Notes under the pieces: model-generated
What the model saw: the letters and a program-made list of their open reading frames with translations, nothing else
What the model was told of the DNA's origin: nothing
The model's database searches: none
Program-made: the position numbers and the translations under genes
Virus record (IMG/VR): IMGVR_UViG_3300028790_000007
Span: 1 to 55,735 of that record
DNA length: 55,735 nucleotides
Strand: one strand, 5' to 3'
From: a virus
Shown here: positions 46,272 through 54,207 of the stretch, one piece after another
Numbering within the stretch: position 1 is the stretch's first letter
Layout: every line of letters begins with the position of its first letter

Positions 46272-47023
46272 CAGCGGGCGCCGCGGGCGCCGAACGCGGC
46301 CTTGGTGCGGGGGCCGACGGTCTCCCCGTTGGCGTCGGCGCCGGTGATGCCGCACTGCTTCTGGGCGGCCTTGACCACGTCACGGGTCTGGTTGAGGTAG
46401 TTGCCGGTGGCGGGGAGGAGGGGGAGGGCGGGCACCCAGTTGTAGCGGTTGAGGAAGCCTTGGAGGGCTCTCACCCCGGCGTCGTTCCGCATGCCGTAGG
46501 TGAGGGTGCGGAGGCTGTTGGGGTCGAAGCCTGCGGCCGGGGGGGCGTGGGGGGCTTCGGTGACGGCGGCGTAGGCGGGATGCCCGTAGCCGACGACGGA
46601 TGTCTGGGAGCGGCGGCGCCGCCACACGCCTCCCCCGTCGGACTGGTTGCCGCCCGTGCCGGAGGTGGTGTTGCCTTCGATGGTGGTGAGGGTGCCGTCC
46701 TCGTTGACGGCCTCCACGATGCCGACGTGCTGGATGCGGGGCACGCTGTCCGGCCAGTCGTAGAAGACGAGGGAGCCGACGCGGGGCTGGCGGCTGGCCT
46801 GCCCTTTCTGTACGAACCAGTTGTAGAAGGTGGGGGTGTAGGCGGTCTTGGGGATGAGGTCGGACGCCCCGGCCTCCCGGAACACCCACCACTGGAACTC
46901 GGCGCACCAGGCGACGCCGTTCATGCCGTAGGCGGCGCCGTACGGGGTGTTGCCGTCGCTGTCCTCAACGGTGCCGAGTTGGGAGCGGGCCACGTCGAGG
47001 ACAGCTCCGGGGGTGGCGGTCAC
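46268..47023 (-). CDS. endolysin: CHAP domain plus peptidoglycan-binding domain
   Basis: A 251-residue protein. The CHAP amidase/endopeptidase core has Cys40 (GVAWCAEFQWW), His99 (IQHVGIVE) and Glu116/Asn118 (IEGNT). Residues about 165-250 form a PG_binding_1-type module (LTYGMRNDAGVRALQGFLNR ... TRDVVKAAQKQCGITGADAN). It lyses the host wall, or as a tail-operon gene may act at entry. GTG 47023 overlaps the stop of the small gene before it. No holin gene is adjacent. Confidence 0.85.
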   Translation of the reverse strand: MTATPGAVLDVARSQLGTVEDSDGNTPYGAAYGMNGVAWCAEFQWWVFREAGASDLIPKTAYTPTFYNWFVQKGQASRQPRVGSLVFYDWPDSVPRIQHVGIVEAVNEDGTLTTIEGNTTSGTGGNQSDGGGVWRRRRSQTSVVGYGHPAYAAVTEAPHAPPAAGFDPNSLRTLTYGMRNDAGVRALQGFLNRYNWVPALPLLPATGNYLNQTRDVVKAAQKQCGITGADANGETVGPRTKAAFGARGARW

Positions 47024-47181
47024 TTCGTCTCCTCGGCGGCGGTCTGCGTGCCCGGCGGCAGCCAGGCGGGGTCCTGCTCGATCGGCTCAACGTCGTCCGG
47101 GTCACCGGGCTTGGGGCCGTTGTCGGTGTACTCCACCCGCCGGTCGTCGGCGGTGAGGTCGTCCTGCTTGCGCTGAGCCAT
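47020..47181 (-). CDS. 53-residue acidic protein, leaderless
   Basis: ATG 47181 lies seven bases after a TAGGCT -10 box with no ribosome site, so translation is probably leaderless. The product is very acidic (KQDDLTADDRRVEYTDNGPK ...) and ends ...AEETK; the TGA overlaps the endolysin GTG. It probably serves to start a separate transcript for the endolysin and tail-tip genes. No family recognised. Confidence 0.6.
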   Translation of the reverse strand: MAQRKQDDLTADDRRVEYTDNGPKPGDPDDVEPIEQDPAWLPPGTQTAAEETK

Positions 47182-47204
47182 GGCGGGCAGCCTATCGGGG
47201 GGTT
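47182..47204 (-). promoter_or_regulatory. leaderless promoter upstream of the endolysin
   Basis: Minus strand: TCAACCCCCCGATAGGCT (-10 47194-47189), seven bases, ATG 47181. It gives the lysis/tail-tip genes their own promoter. Confidence 0.65.
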
Positions 47205-47215
47205 GAGGGGCAGGG

Positions 47216-48343
47216 TCAGGAGTTACCGATCCACGTCATCTCGAAGCGGGGGGTGATCTCGACACCGGCCGCGATGAAGTTCAGCGTTCCGGCGACGGAG
47301 ATGTAGAGCAGGAACTCCACGTAGTCTCCGGCGGCGAGCTTCATGGTGGTGTCCGACTGCACCTCGGCGGCCTGGTTGGTGATGTGCCCCAGGGAGTTGC
47401 TGCGCCGCGAGAGACCGTCGCTGCCCTTGCGGAACGCGGTGAACATGTCGAGGTTTCCGTGACCCTGTGCGATCGAACCGATCCCCGAGCAGTGGTAGAT
47501 GCCGTCAATGGGGGCGATCATGCGGGTGGGCTGCGCCGCGGACCACATGCTCGTGTCAGTCGTGTCCGCGGTGATCATCAGCTCCCAGATGGTCGGGGTC
47601 CACACCTGCCCGACGATCCCGCCAGTCGTGGTTGTCCGGCGGACGACGCAGGTGGGGATCGGCCCGGTGCTGAACAGCCATTTGGTGCCGTTCCACAGCC
47701 ACACGCGGCCGGTGGAGAGGGCGAGGACCTCCAGGCCGGGGTAGCGGTCCGCGGAGGGGATGGCGAGCCGGGCGGCCTCGTCGGTGACGGGGTAGACCTC
47801 TCCACGGATGACTGTCCGCGGGTTGTACGGGGTGAGGGTGACGGTCTGCCCGGTGGGGGGGATGAGGATCTCGCCGAGGGCGAGGGAGTTGGCGGGCAGC
47901 GCAGGCAGGGCGGCGGCGCCGGAGGTGGCGGCGAGGGCACCGTCCAGCGGGTACAGGCGGGCCCGGTCGGTGGTGCCGGAGGATCCGACCCCGGCGGTCT
48001 GCGAGTCGTTGACCTCGATGAGCACCAGGGATTTGCGGAACTGGGTGGCGTGCTGCGCGGTGACGGCGAGGGTGACGGCGGCGTCGTTGGTGACGAGGGC
48101 GGGGCCCGCGGTGAGGTCCTGCGTGTTCTGCACGACAGCGCGGAACGGCTGCACGGTGCAGGTTGTCGGGGTCGGCAGCGTCACCTCGCCGTTCTGGCCG
48201 GTGGGCCCGACGATGCAGCCGGAGCGGGTGGTGATCCCGGCGCCGAGGGGCATCGCCATCGCGCCGATGTTCTGCCGGAGGAGGCGGCCGGACAGCACCT
48301 GACCGGCGGCGCCGAGGGCGTACGGGGGACTCAGGACAGCCAC
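47216..48343 (-). CDS. minor tail protein with C1q-like end (receptor-binding candidate)
   Basis: A 375-residue protein starting at GTG 48343. The first 230 residues are beta-rich and Thr/Ala-rich. The C-terminal 130 residues (IWELMITADTTDTSMWSAAQ, APIDGIYHCSGIGSIAQ, YVEFLLYISVAGTLNF) look like a C1q/TNF-type jelly roll, as found in phage adhesion proteins. It probably contacts the host surface. It ends the transcript before the leaderless promoter at 47182-47204. Confidence 0.65.
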   Translation of the reverse strand: MAVLSPPYALGAAGQVLSGRLLRQNIGAMAMPLGAGITTRSGCIVGPTGQNGEVTLPTPTTCTVQPFRAVVQNTQDLTAGPALVTNDAAVTLAVTAQHATQFRKSLVLIEVNDSQTAGVGSSGTTDRARLYPLDGALAATSGAAALPALPANSLALGEILIPPTGQTVTLTPYNPRTVIRGEVYPVTDEAARLAIPSADRYPGLEVLALSTGRVWLWNGTKWLFSTGPIPTCVVRRTTTTGGIVGQVWTPTIWELMITADTTDTSMWSAAQPTRMIAPIDGIYHCSGIGSIAQGHGNLDMFTAFRKGSDGLSRRSNSLGHITNQAAEVQSDTTMKLAAGDYVEFLLYISVAGTLNFIAAGVEITPRFEMTWIGNS

Positions 48344-48350
48344 GGGGCGC

Positions 48351-49274
48351 TCACTTCCAGGAGGGGGCGGTGGTCACGGTCAGGCCAGCGGCCTGGTCGG
48401 TGCCGCCGGTTGCGGACCGCAGGCGCACCTCGTCGCCTCCGGCGGGGATGAGGGGGAAGGTGGATCCGGCGCCCCAGGCGTCGTAGCGGTTGACGCCGTT
48501 GACGGTGGATGTTCCGGCGGCGGTGTCCACCACCCACACGTCGAGGGCTCCGAGGTCGGTGTTGAGGGCCACGTAGGGGCCGCGCCCCAGTTGGATGCGG
48601 GGGCGGGGGACGGGCCCGGTGACGGTGTAGATGGCGTGGGAGTCCTCGTCCCCGGCGTTGGGGACGGTGACGACGGTGACGGCGATGGTGCCACCGGCTG
48701 AGGTCCACGGCATGACGGCGCCGCTGGCGCCCATCGGGTAGCCGCCCTCCCCCCCGACGGTGGGGAGGCGGACGGGCCCGTAGACGGCGGCGGAGCCGGT
48801 TTTGATGGGGTCCTCGGCGACGAGGGTGAACGAGAAGTCCGCCACCCGATCATCGAGGACCCGCCAGCGGGGTTTGCCGGTGGGCCGCACCCACAGCCCC
48901 ATCGCGGCCGGTGTCTCGTCCAGGTGCGTGTACCGCAGGAAGCTGCTGAGTTGCCCCAGGAGGGCCCGCAGGAGCCTCCGGTAGGCGTCGTCCAGGGCGG
49001 CGGGTGTCGGGGCGGTGACGGTGCCCTCGAAGGCCAGGACACGCTCCTCGTAGGTGGACTCCCCGAGGTAGGAGCCGTGACCGCCCTGCCGCCGGTCGGA
49101 GGGGGTGGTCACCTCGGGGGAATCCCAGCCGTCCGGCACGTCGCACGCCCACATGCAGCCGTAGGTGTCGGCGTCGTTGAGGACGATCAGCGGCGCCTCG
49201 GGGAGGCCGAGGGCGTAGCGGGTGCGGCGCCCGGCGGTCAGGTAGGCGCGGTCGTCGGCGGCGAGGACGCTCAT
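48351..49274 (-). CDS. distal tail protein (Dit-like)
   Basis: A 307-residue protein starting at ATG 49274 (ATGA overlap with the tape measure). LGLPEAPLIVLNDADTYGCM at the start, then a region with FEGTVTAPTPAALDDAYRRL and FSFTLVAEDPIKT, is typical of Dit/tail proteins that follow the tape measure. It forms the ring between the tail tube and the tip. Confidence 0.7.
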   Translation of the reverse strand: MSVLAADDRAYLTAGRRTRYALGLPEAPLIVLNDADTYGCMWACDVPDGWDSPEVTTPSDRRQGGHGSYLGESTYEERVLAFEGTVTAPTPAALDDAYRRLLRALLGQLSSFLRYTHLDETPAAMGLWVRPTGKPRWRVLDDRVADFSFTLVAEDPIKTGSAAVYGPVRLPTVGGEGGYPMGASGAVMPWTSAGGTIAVTVVTVPNAGDEDSHAIYTVTGPVPRPRIQLGRGPYVALNTDLGALDVWVVDTAAGTSTVNGVNRYDAWGAGSTFPLIPAGGDEVRLRSATGGTDQAAGLTVTTAPSWK

Positions 49275-51817
49275 GCGAGGGCTCCGGTGGCGCCGATGCG
49301 GCGGGTGATGCCCGCGTTGAGCCGCCACACGGTGTCCTGAGTGACGCGGGCGGCGAGGACGGCGCCGGACTCGCCCGGCTGCTGCGTGATCTCGTTGTGC
49401 ACGGTGAGCCCTCCGCCGGTTGCGGCGTCCATCGCTGTCCCGGCGGCGATGGTGCCGGACAGCAGGTCACCCAGCAGCCGGTCGGCGATGAGCCGCTGCT
49501 GTGGGGTGATGACCCGCTCCTGGTCGCGGAGCAGCGCCAGGCCCTCCCCCTGCCCGGAGTCGAAGATGCCGCCGGAGTGCAGTTTGGGGATGGAGGGGAT
49601 GTGCGGCACGTCGGAGAACGGATTGACCAGGTTGACGCCGTCGATGAGGACGTTGACCCCGCCGATGACGAACTTGTTGATGGTGCCGATGATCCCGTTG
49701 ATCGCGGTTTTGATGGCGGCGCCGATGCCGTCCCAGACGGCGCCGACGGTGGAGGCGATGCCGGAGAACACGGAGCCCACGAAGTCTTTGATCTTGTTGA
49801 AGGCGCCGGTGATGATGCCCCAGATCCAGTCGAGGGCTCCGCGGATGGCGTTGCCGATCGTGTTCCAGACGGTGGTGACGACGGTGACGACGGCGTTGAA
49901 CACGGTGGAGATGACCGTCCACCACATGTTCAGGTACCACTTGATGGCGTCCCCGATGAAGCCGAGGGCGGCGGAGATGGCGCCCTTGATCCACTCCCAG
50001 ACGCCTTGGATGAAGCCCCAGATGGCGGTGAAGGCGGCGATCGTCCAGCCTTTGACGGTCTCCCAGTTGGCGATGATCAGGGCGACGAGGCCGATGACGG
50101 CGGCAATGATCCAGCCGATCGGGCCGAGGGCGATGAACCAGGCGGCGGCCATGCGGGCGGCCTGGATGAGGGACTGCGCGGCCATCAGCACCCATCCGGC
50201 GACGACTCCGGCGACGGTGGCGGCGACGGAGGCGACCATGACGGCGCCCTGCGCGACGAACCCGGCGGCCATGACGGCGAGGGAGATGACGGTGCGGATC
50301 TGCGCGGCCACCCAGGCGGCGGCGGTGCGGGCGGCGGAGGCGGCGGCCTGAATCCCCATCCACACCCATTGGGCGACGACGACGGCGGCGGAGGCGACGG
50401 CCTGCGCGCCGAGGGCGATCCAGCGGACGATCATTCCGGCGATCTGCGCGGAGTGGACGGCGGCGGCCTGGATGGCGCCCACCTTGGAGGCGACCCACAT
50501 GGCGGCGGTGGTGGCGCCGGTGAGGACGGCCTGCGCGGCGAGCGCCAGCAGGTGGGGGATGAAGACGGCGGCGATGACGGCGGCGATGACGCTGATGGTG
50601 GTGGAGTTGTCGTCCACCCAGCCGGTGAAGTCCTTGACGGCGGGGATGATGTCGTCGGTGATGATCCCCGCCACGTAGGAGACGGCCGGGCCGAAGTGGT
50701 CGTTGAGCCAGCCGGACACCTCCTGCACCTTGGGGATGACCTGGCCGCCGAGGAAGTCCACGGCGAGGGACTGCGCGGTGCGCATGAACTGGGTCATGTT
50801 GGTGGAGGCGTTGTCGTTGAGGGTCTGCCCCATGCGGTCGGCGGCGCCGGACACGTCCCCCAGCCCTCCCCCGGCGGCGGACAGTGACTTGAGGAACTCG
50901 GGCACCTTCGCGGTGCCGATGTCCTCCAGGGGGGTGCCGAACAGGGCGATGGCGGTGTTGGCCTGGGTGGCGGGGTCCTTGATCTTGAGGAGGCCGTCGA
51001 TGATCTTCTGGGTGGCGCCCTTGGCGGTGTCTCCTCCGGCGAGGATGCGGTTGGCCATCGTCTGCGCGTCGAGGCCGATGGAGTCGTAGGCGGCGGTGGA
51101 GCTGGCGGACATGTCGGTGGCGCGGATGGTGAATTCTTTGATCGCGTCCCCGGCCTTGTCGATGCCGTACATGCCCTGCTCGGCGCCCTTGACGAGGGTG
51201 CCGAACGCCTCGGAGCCGGAGTAGCCGAGGGACGCGAAGAAGGTGCCGTACTCGTCGGCGGCGTCCAGCACGTCCTCGCGGAGGGCGGCGGGCACCTTCT
51301 GGGAGGCGGCGGTGAGCAGGTCGAACGCCTCGGTGCCATCCTTGGCGAGGCCGGTGCGCATGAGCTGCCCGGCGATCTGCGTGGCCCGGTTCACGTCCAC
51401 GTCGAAGGTGGTGGCGAAGTTGAGGGCGGTGCCGGTCAGCGCCTCCAGGTCCGCGGAGGAGGCGGTGGCCATGCCATCGATGGAGGTCATGACGGCGCCG
51501 ACGGCGGCGTTGACGGTCTCCATGCTGTCGCCGTAGGCGTTGGCGAACAGGTTCCCGGCGACCTTGCCGACCTCGGCGGATTTGCCTTCGGTGAGGCCGA
51601 GGGAGGCGGCGAGCCGGTCGGACAGGGCGCCCCGTTCGAGGGCCTGGGAGAAGCCTTCGCCGATGGCGAGGGCCCCACCGATGGCGGCCCCCATGGCGGC
51701 GGCGCCCTTGCCGCCGAGTTTGCTCATCGCGCCGACGATGCCGCCCTCGGCGTCGTCCTCGAACTTGTCGGTGTCGGGGCGGACGCGGACGGCGGCGTCA
51801 CCGACGACGACAGCCAC
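49271..51817 (-). CDS. tail tape measure protein
   Basis: An 848-residue protein starting at GTG 51817 behind GAGGAGG. It has an Ala/Gly-rich helical N terminus, a long hydrophobic middle rich in Ala/Val/Trp helices (AAAWVAAQIRTVISLAVMAA), and repeated Trp-containing segments (AFTAIWGFIQGVWEWIKGAI; VWNTIGNAIRGALDWIWGII). This is typical of tape measures. It sets tail length (about 125 nm by the usual 1.5 angstrom per residue rule) and is injected with DNA. It follows the two tail chaperone frames. Confidence 0.92.
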   Translation of the reverse strand: MAVVVGDAAVRVRPDTDKFEDDAEGGIVGAMSKLGGKGAAAMGAAIGGALAIGEGFSQALERGALSDRLAASLGLTEGKSAEVGKVAGNLFANAYGDSMETVNAAVGAVMTSIDGMATASSADLEALTGTALNFATTFDVDVNRATQIAGQLMRTGLAKDGTEAFDLLTAASQKVPAALREDVLDAADEYGTFFASLGYSGSEAFGTLVKGAEQGMYGIDKAGDAIKEFTIRATDMSASSTAAYDSIGLDAQTMANRILAGGDTAKGATQKIIDGLLKIKDPATQANTAIALFGTPLEDIGTAKVPEFLKSLSAAGGGLGDVSGAADRMGQTLNDNASTNMTQFMRTAQSLAVDFLGGQVIPKVQEVSGWLNDHFGPAVSYVAGIITDDIIPAVKDFTGWVDDNSTTISVIAAVIAAVFIPHLLALAAQAVLTGATTAAMWVASKVGAIQAAAVHSAQIAGMIVRWIALGAQAVASAAVVVAQWVWMGIQAAASAARTAAAWVAAQIRTVISLAVMAAGFVAQGAVMVASVAATVAGVVAGWVLMAAQSLIQAARMAAAWFIALGPIGWIIAAVIGLVALIIANWETVKGWTIAAFTAIWGFIQGVWEWIKGAISAALGFIGDAIKWYLNMWWTVISTVFNAVVTVVTTVWNTIGNAIRGALDWIWGIITGAFNKIKDFVGSVFSGIASTVGAVWDGIGAAIKTAINGIIGTINKFVIGGVNVLIDGVNLVNPFSDVPHIPSIPKLHSGGIFDSGQGEGLALLRDQERVITPQQRLIADRLLGDLLSGTIAAGTAMDAATGGGLTVHNEITQQPGESGAVLAARVTQDTVWRLNAGITRRIGATGALA

Positions 51818-51829
51818 CCGGCGGCCTCC

Positions 51830-52761
51830 TCACATCGGCGCGTTCTTCATGGCCCGCTGGTGGGCTGGCAGCTTGCCCCAGGTGGCCCGGTCGGGTTTGC
51901 CGGTGGACTGCGAGTCGAGCGCTGCGTCCACCTTCTCCCGATGGTCTCGGGCCTCCTTGGTGTCCTCCACCACCAGGCAGTAGATCAGATCCCACAGGGC
52001 AGTTGCGGGGAGCGCGGTGAGGTCGGTGCAGTGGAGGCGGGTCAGCGCTTGCGACCGGACCCACGGGGCGTTGACTGCGGCCCACGCCCAGAGGACGCGG
52101 GCCGCCCCGTAGGGCGTCCCCCGGACTGTTCGATCAGCCACTTGGAGGTGTCGATGAGGGCGTCCAGCTCCACCCGGTAGTAGGTGCTGGACATGATGAA
52201 CGCGAAGCGTCGGCGGGAGGAGCCGTCCCGGAACTCGTCGTAGCCGAGGTCGTCGTAGGGGACCAGTTCGCCGTCCCACCGCTCGTACAGCAGGGGGCCC
52301 TCCGGATCGACCTCGGTGGGTTCGCCGCGGAGGGCGCGGGAGTCCAGGTCGCCCTCGTCCTCCAGGGCGGGCTCGTCGATGCCGGGCGGGGACCAGTCGG
52401 TGGGGACACCGTCGTCATCCAGCAGGGAGGTCGCGAGGACGAACGCGGTGGCGTTGGCCTGCTCCATCTCGGTCTGGGCCTGCATGAGACGGAGGATGCC
52501 TCCGGCGTCGAGCTTGGTGTAGACGGTGAACGGCACCTGCTCGGTGACCTTCTTGCCGCGGTGCCGGTAGCGCACCTCCAGCCCGAACTGCTTGGTGGGG
52601 ACGGCGACCCGGTCGTCCACCTTGCCGAACACCGGCACCCCGTCGGGCAGCGGCTGCGGCGGGTCGAGGGGGGCGGGCGCGGTCCGGCCGGTGACCGGCG
52701 GGTAGGCGGGCAGCGGCGGCGTCGGCGGCGCGGGGGGTGCGGAGGTCTCGGGGGTCGTCAC
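51830..52761 (-). CDS. tail assembly chaperone, -1 frameshift product (gpGT-like)
   Basis: The chaperone frame can pass at a CGGGGGA site (52123-52117) into the -1 frame. That frame continues as GGTPYGAARVLWAWAAVNAP ... RATWGKLPAHQRAMKNAPM and stops at 51830, 13 bases before the tape measure start. The product would have about 310 residues. Siphoviruses make a short and a frameshifted long chaperone just before the tape measure; both coat that protein during assembly. A GGACGC / GCGTCC stem could form immediately after the site. Confidence 0.7.
52042..52761 (-). CDS. tail assembly chaperone (gpG-like)
   Basis: A 239-residue protein from GTG 52761. ATG 52779 would add six residues but has no ribosome site, while GTG 52761 lies seven bases after a TACGCT -10 box (leaderless). 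A Pro-rich N terminus (about 45 residues) is followed by a domain with QFGLEVRYRHRGKKVTEQVP and an acidic region. It ends SGGRPTGRPASSGRGPQS..., downstream of the slippery site. It binds the tape measure during tail assembly. Confidence 0.7.
   Translation of the reverse strand: MTTPETSAPPAPPTPPLPAYPPVTGRTAPAPLDPPQPLPDGVPVFGKVDDRVAVPTKQFGLEVRYRHRGKKVTEQVPFTVYTKLDAGGILRLMQAQTEMEQANATAFVLATSLLDDDGVPTDWSPPGIDEPALEDEGDLDSRALRGEPTEVDPEGPLLYERWDGELVPYDDLGYDEFRDGSSRRRFAFIMSSTYYRVELDALIDTSKWLIEQSGGRPTGRPASSGRGPQSTPRGSGRKR
52117..52123 (-). other. probable -1 slippery site
   Basis: Minus strand CGGGGGA. The zero frame reads TCC GGG GGA; slipping back one base re-reads CGG GGG. It is located where the second chaperone frame opens. 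Confidence 0.6.
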
Positions 52762-52779
52762 GGCGGTCAGCGTAACCAT

Positions 52780-52899
52780 GCCGGGGGGTGAGTTGCGGGG
52801 GGTAGGGGGGAGCGCTCTGGTCGGAGCGGTTCACCCTTTCGGGGGGTGCCCCCGCGTGCCCGGCTAAAGGGGGGGACAGTTTCGGCCGATGGTAGGGAC
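52780..52899. promoter_or_regulatory. divergent intergenic region, tail genes versus plus-strand island
   Basis: About 120 bases without a gene. It contains two CCCCCC/GGGGGG tracts toward the chaperone gene. On the plus strand GCTAAAGGGGGGGACAG (52863-52879) resembles the GGGGGACAG start region of the phage promoters, then a 20-base leader to ATG 52900. A CGGAGCGG half-site like that in the palindrome at 24619 is also present. Confidence 0.5.
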
Positions 52900-53196
52900 A
52901 TGACCACGACTACCGCCCCCCGCGTTACCGCTGCCGCCCTCTCCGCGGCCGCCACCCGCCTCCTCGGCACCGTCGTCCTGGACGTGGCCGACGGCCTGGC
53001 GGGCCCGGCCATCTACCAGCCGCGCCTCGCGGCGTTCCTGACCATCGACGGCGAGGACCTCGGCGAGGACGACGGCACCCTGATCGTCCTCGTGCCGGTG
53101 GGTCACGCCACGGAGCTGATCGCGGAGCACGGCTCCGCCGGTCGGGCCGCCGCGGTCGTCAACGCGGAGCTGCGCCGCGAGTGGCGCGCCGTCTAG
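52900..53196 (+). CDS. plus-strand hypothetical protein
   Basis: A 98-residue protein starting at ATG 52900. A Thr/Ala-rich N-terminal helix is followed by a beta-rich small domain (FLTIDGEDLGEDDGTLIVLV, then PVGHATELIAEHGSAGRA). It ends in a basic segment, and its TAG is the first three bases of the -35 box of the next promoter. No family recognised. Confidence 0.6.
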   Translation: MTTTTAPRVTAAALSAAATRLLGTVVLDVADGLAGPAIYQPRLAAFLTIDGEDLGEDDGTLIVLVPVGHATELIAEHGSAGRAAAVVNAELRREWRAV

Positions 53197-53224
53197 ACAT
53201 CCCCCCGTTAGGTGTGTGCATAAT
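53194..53224 (+). promoter_or_regulatory. repeated phage promoter, plus-strand copy i
   Basis: TAGACA (53194-53199), a 19-base spacer, TGTGTGCATAAT (-10 53219-53224). The GGGGGACAG block that follows the -10 in the other copies is absent. The -35 overlaps the stop codon of the upstream gene. Confidence 0.85.
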
Positions 53225-53261
53225 GAGCGCGCACGATCCCACGCCACCGAAGGAGATCACC

Positions 53262-53417
53262 ATGGCCCGCAGCCGACGCATTGCCGCCCGCATCACCAAC
53301 GTCCACCCGACACCCCGCATCTGCGAGGTATGCCCGGACCCCATCGTCAACGGTCAGGGCGCCTACGTCACCACTGACGAGCGCGCCACCCACCTCGCCT
53401 GCCCGGCCGTCCGATGA
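53262..53417 (+). CDS. small Cys-pair protein
   Basis: A 51-residue protein starting at ATG 53262. The leader CCACGCCACCGAAGGAG fixes the start. It has a basic N terminus (ARSRRIAARITNVHPT), then CEVCPDP and a C-terminal HLACPAVR: a mini zinc-binding protein. It is the first gene of the plus-strand unit and overlaps the HTH regulator by four bases. Confidence 0.65.
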   Translation: MARSRRIAARITNVHPTPRICEVCPDPIVNGQGAYVTTDERATHLACPAVR

Positions 53418-54067
53418 CCGCCGTCGTGTACGACCTCGCGGTGGTGCGGGGCGCGATCGGCGCGGCCCGGCCGATGAGCCAGGCGGAGATTGACGCCGAG
53501 GTTGCGGCGATCCGCGCGGAGCTGGTCCGGCCGTTGCAGCGGCTCGCTGTCCTCCGCGAGGCGGGGGCGCACCTGACCTCGTTCGGCCCGGACACGCTGT
53601 GGCATGAGGCGTGCCTGCGGTGGTTCGGGGACCTCGCGGACCTGCGGCTGACCGGCACCAAGGCGGCCATCGCGGAGCGGGAAGCCCTCATCTGGTCGAT
53701 GCGGGAGGCGGGGGACTCCACCCGCGTCATCCGCGACCGGCTGGGGGTGGGCGCCTCGGCGGTCGCGGATGCGCTGGCGAAGCACGATCCGGCGCCGGAC
53801 ACGATCATCGCCACCGACGGGCGGGTGCTGTCCGCGAGGACGGGCCGCCGGGCGCCGGAGCCGGTGACCGGGCCGAAGTGGCGGCGGGCGGCGGCGCTGC
53901 TGCGGCAGGCGCCGGACGGCCTCACCATCGCCTCCCTGGCGAAGGCGGGGGGCTGGTCGGAGGGGTCCGCGTCGGGGCTGCTGTCGGACCTGCTGCGGCG
54001 GGGTCTCGCGGTCCGCTCCGAGGACCGGCGGGACGGCATGCGGGTGCACCGGGCGGTGGAGTCGTGA
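53414..54067 (+). CDS. helix-turn-helix regulator
   Basis: A 217-residue protein starting at ATG 53414 (ATGA overlap). Residues 103-121 (TRVIRDRLGVGASAVADALA) are a helix-turn-helix, and residues 156-208 (WRRAAALLRQAPDGLTIASL ... LRRGLAVRSED) a winged helix. The N-terminal 95 residues are helical and may dimerise. It is the best candidate for a phage transcription regulator, on a strand of its own. It might control the repeated promoter, one copy of which drives it. Confidence 0.75.
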   Translation: MTAVVYDLAVVRGAIGAARPMSQAEIDAEVAAIRAELVRPLQRLAVLREAGAHLTSFGPDTLWHEACLRWFGDLADLRLTGTKAAIAEREALIWSMREAGDSTRVIRDRLGVGASAVADALAKHDPAPDTIIATDGRVLSARTGRRAPEPVTGPKWRRAAALLRQAPDGLTIASLAKAGGWSEGSASGLLSDLLRRGLAVRSEDRRDGMRVHRAVES

Positions 54068-54207
54068 GCGACTGCGGCGAGGTATTCCGGGCGTGCCTGC
54101 GGCGCATCGAGCGGCCCGCCTGCCCGCGGTGCCCGCTGCCGCTGGGTGACGGGGACCGGGTCACGTACGGCATGCACTGGGTGTGCCTGCGGAGGTGGGA
54201 GCGGTGA
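54064..54207 (+). CDS. small zinc-ribbon protein
   Basis: A 47-residue protein starting at GTG 54064 (GTGA overlap). VSDCGEVFRACLRRIERPAC, then PRCPLPLG and HWVCLRRWER, with six Cys residues. Its stop overlaps the next GTG. It is too short for automatic calling, but the coupled overlaps support it. Confidence 0.55.
   Translation: MSDCGEVFRACLRRIERPACPRCPLPLGDGDRVTYGMHWVCLRRWER

Noticed and set aside
6136-53224. Short peptides reading VHNTGDS... across each repeated promoter
   Set aside because: They are the chance translation of GTGTGCATAATACGGGGGAC; the promoter, leader and ribosome site with a later ATG explain the conservation better.
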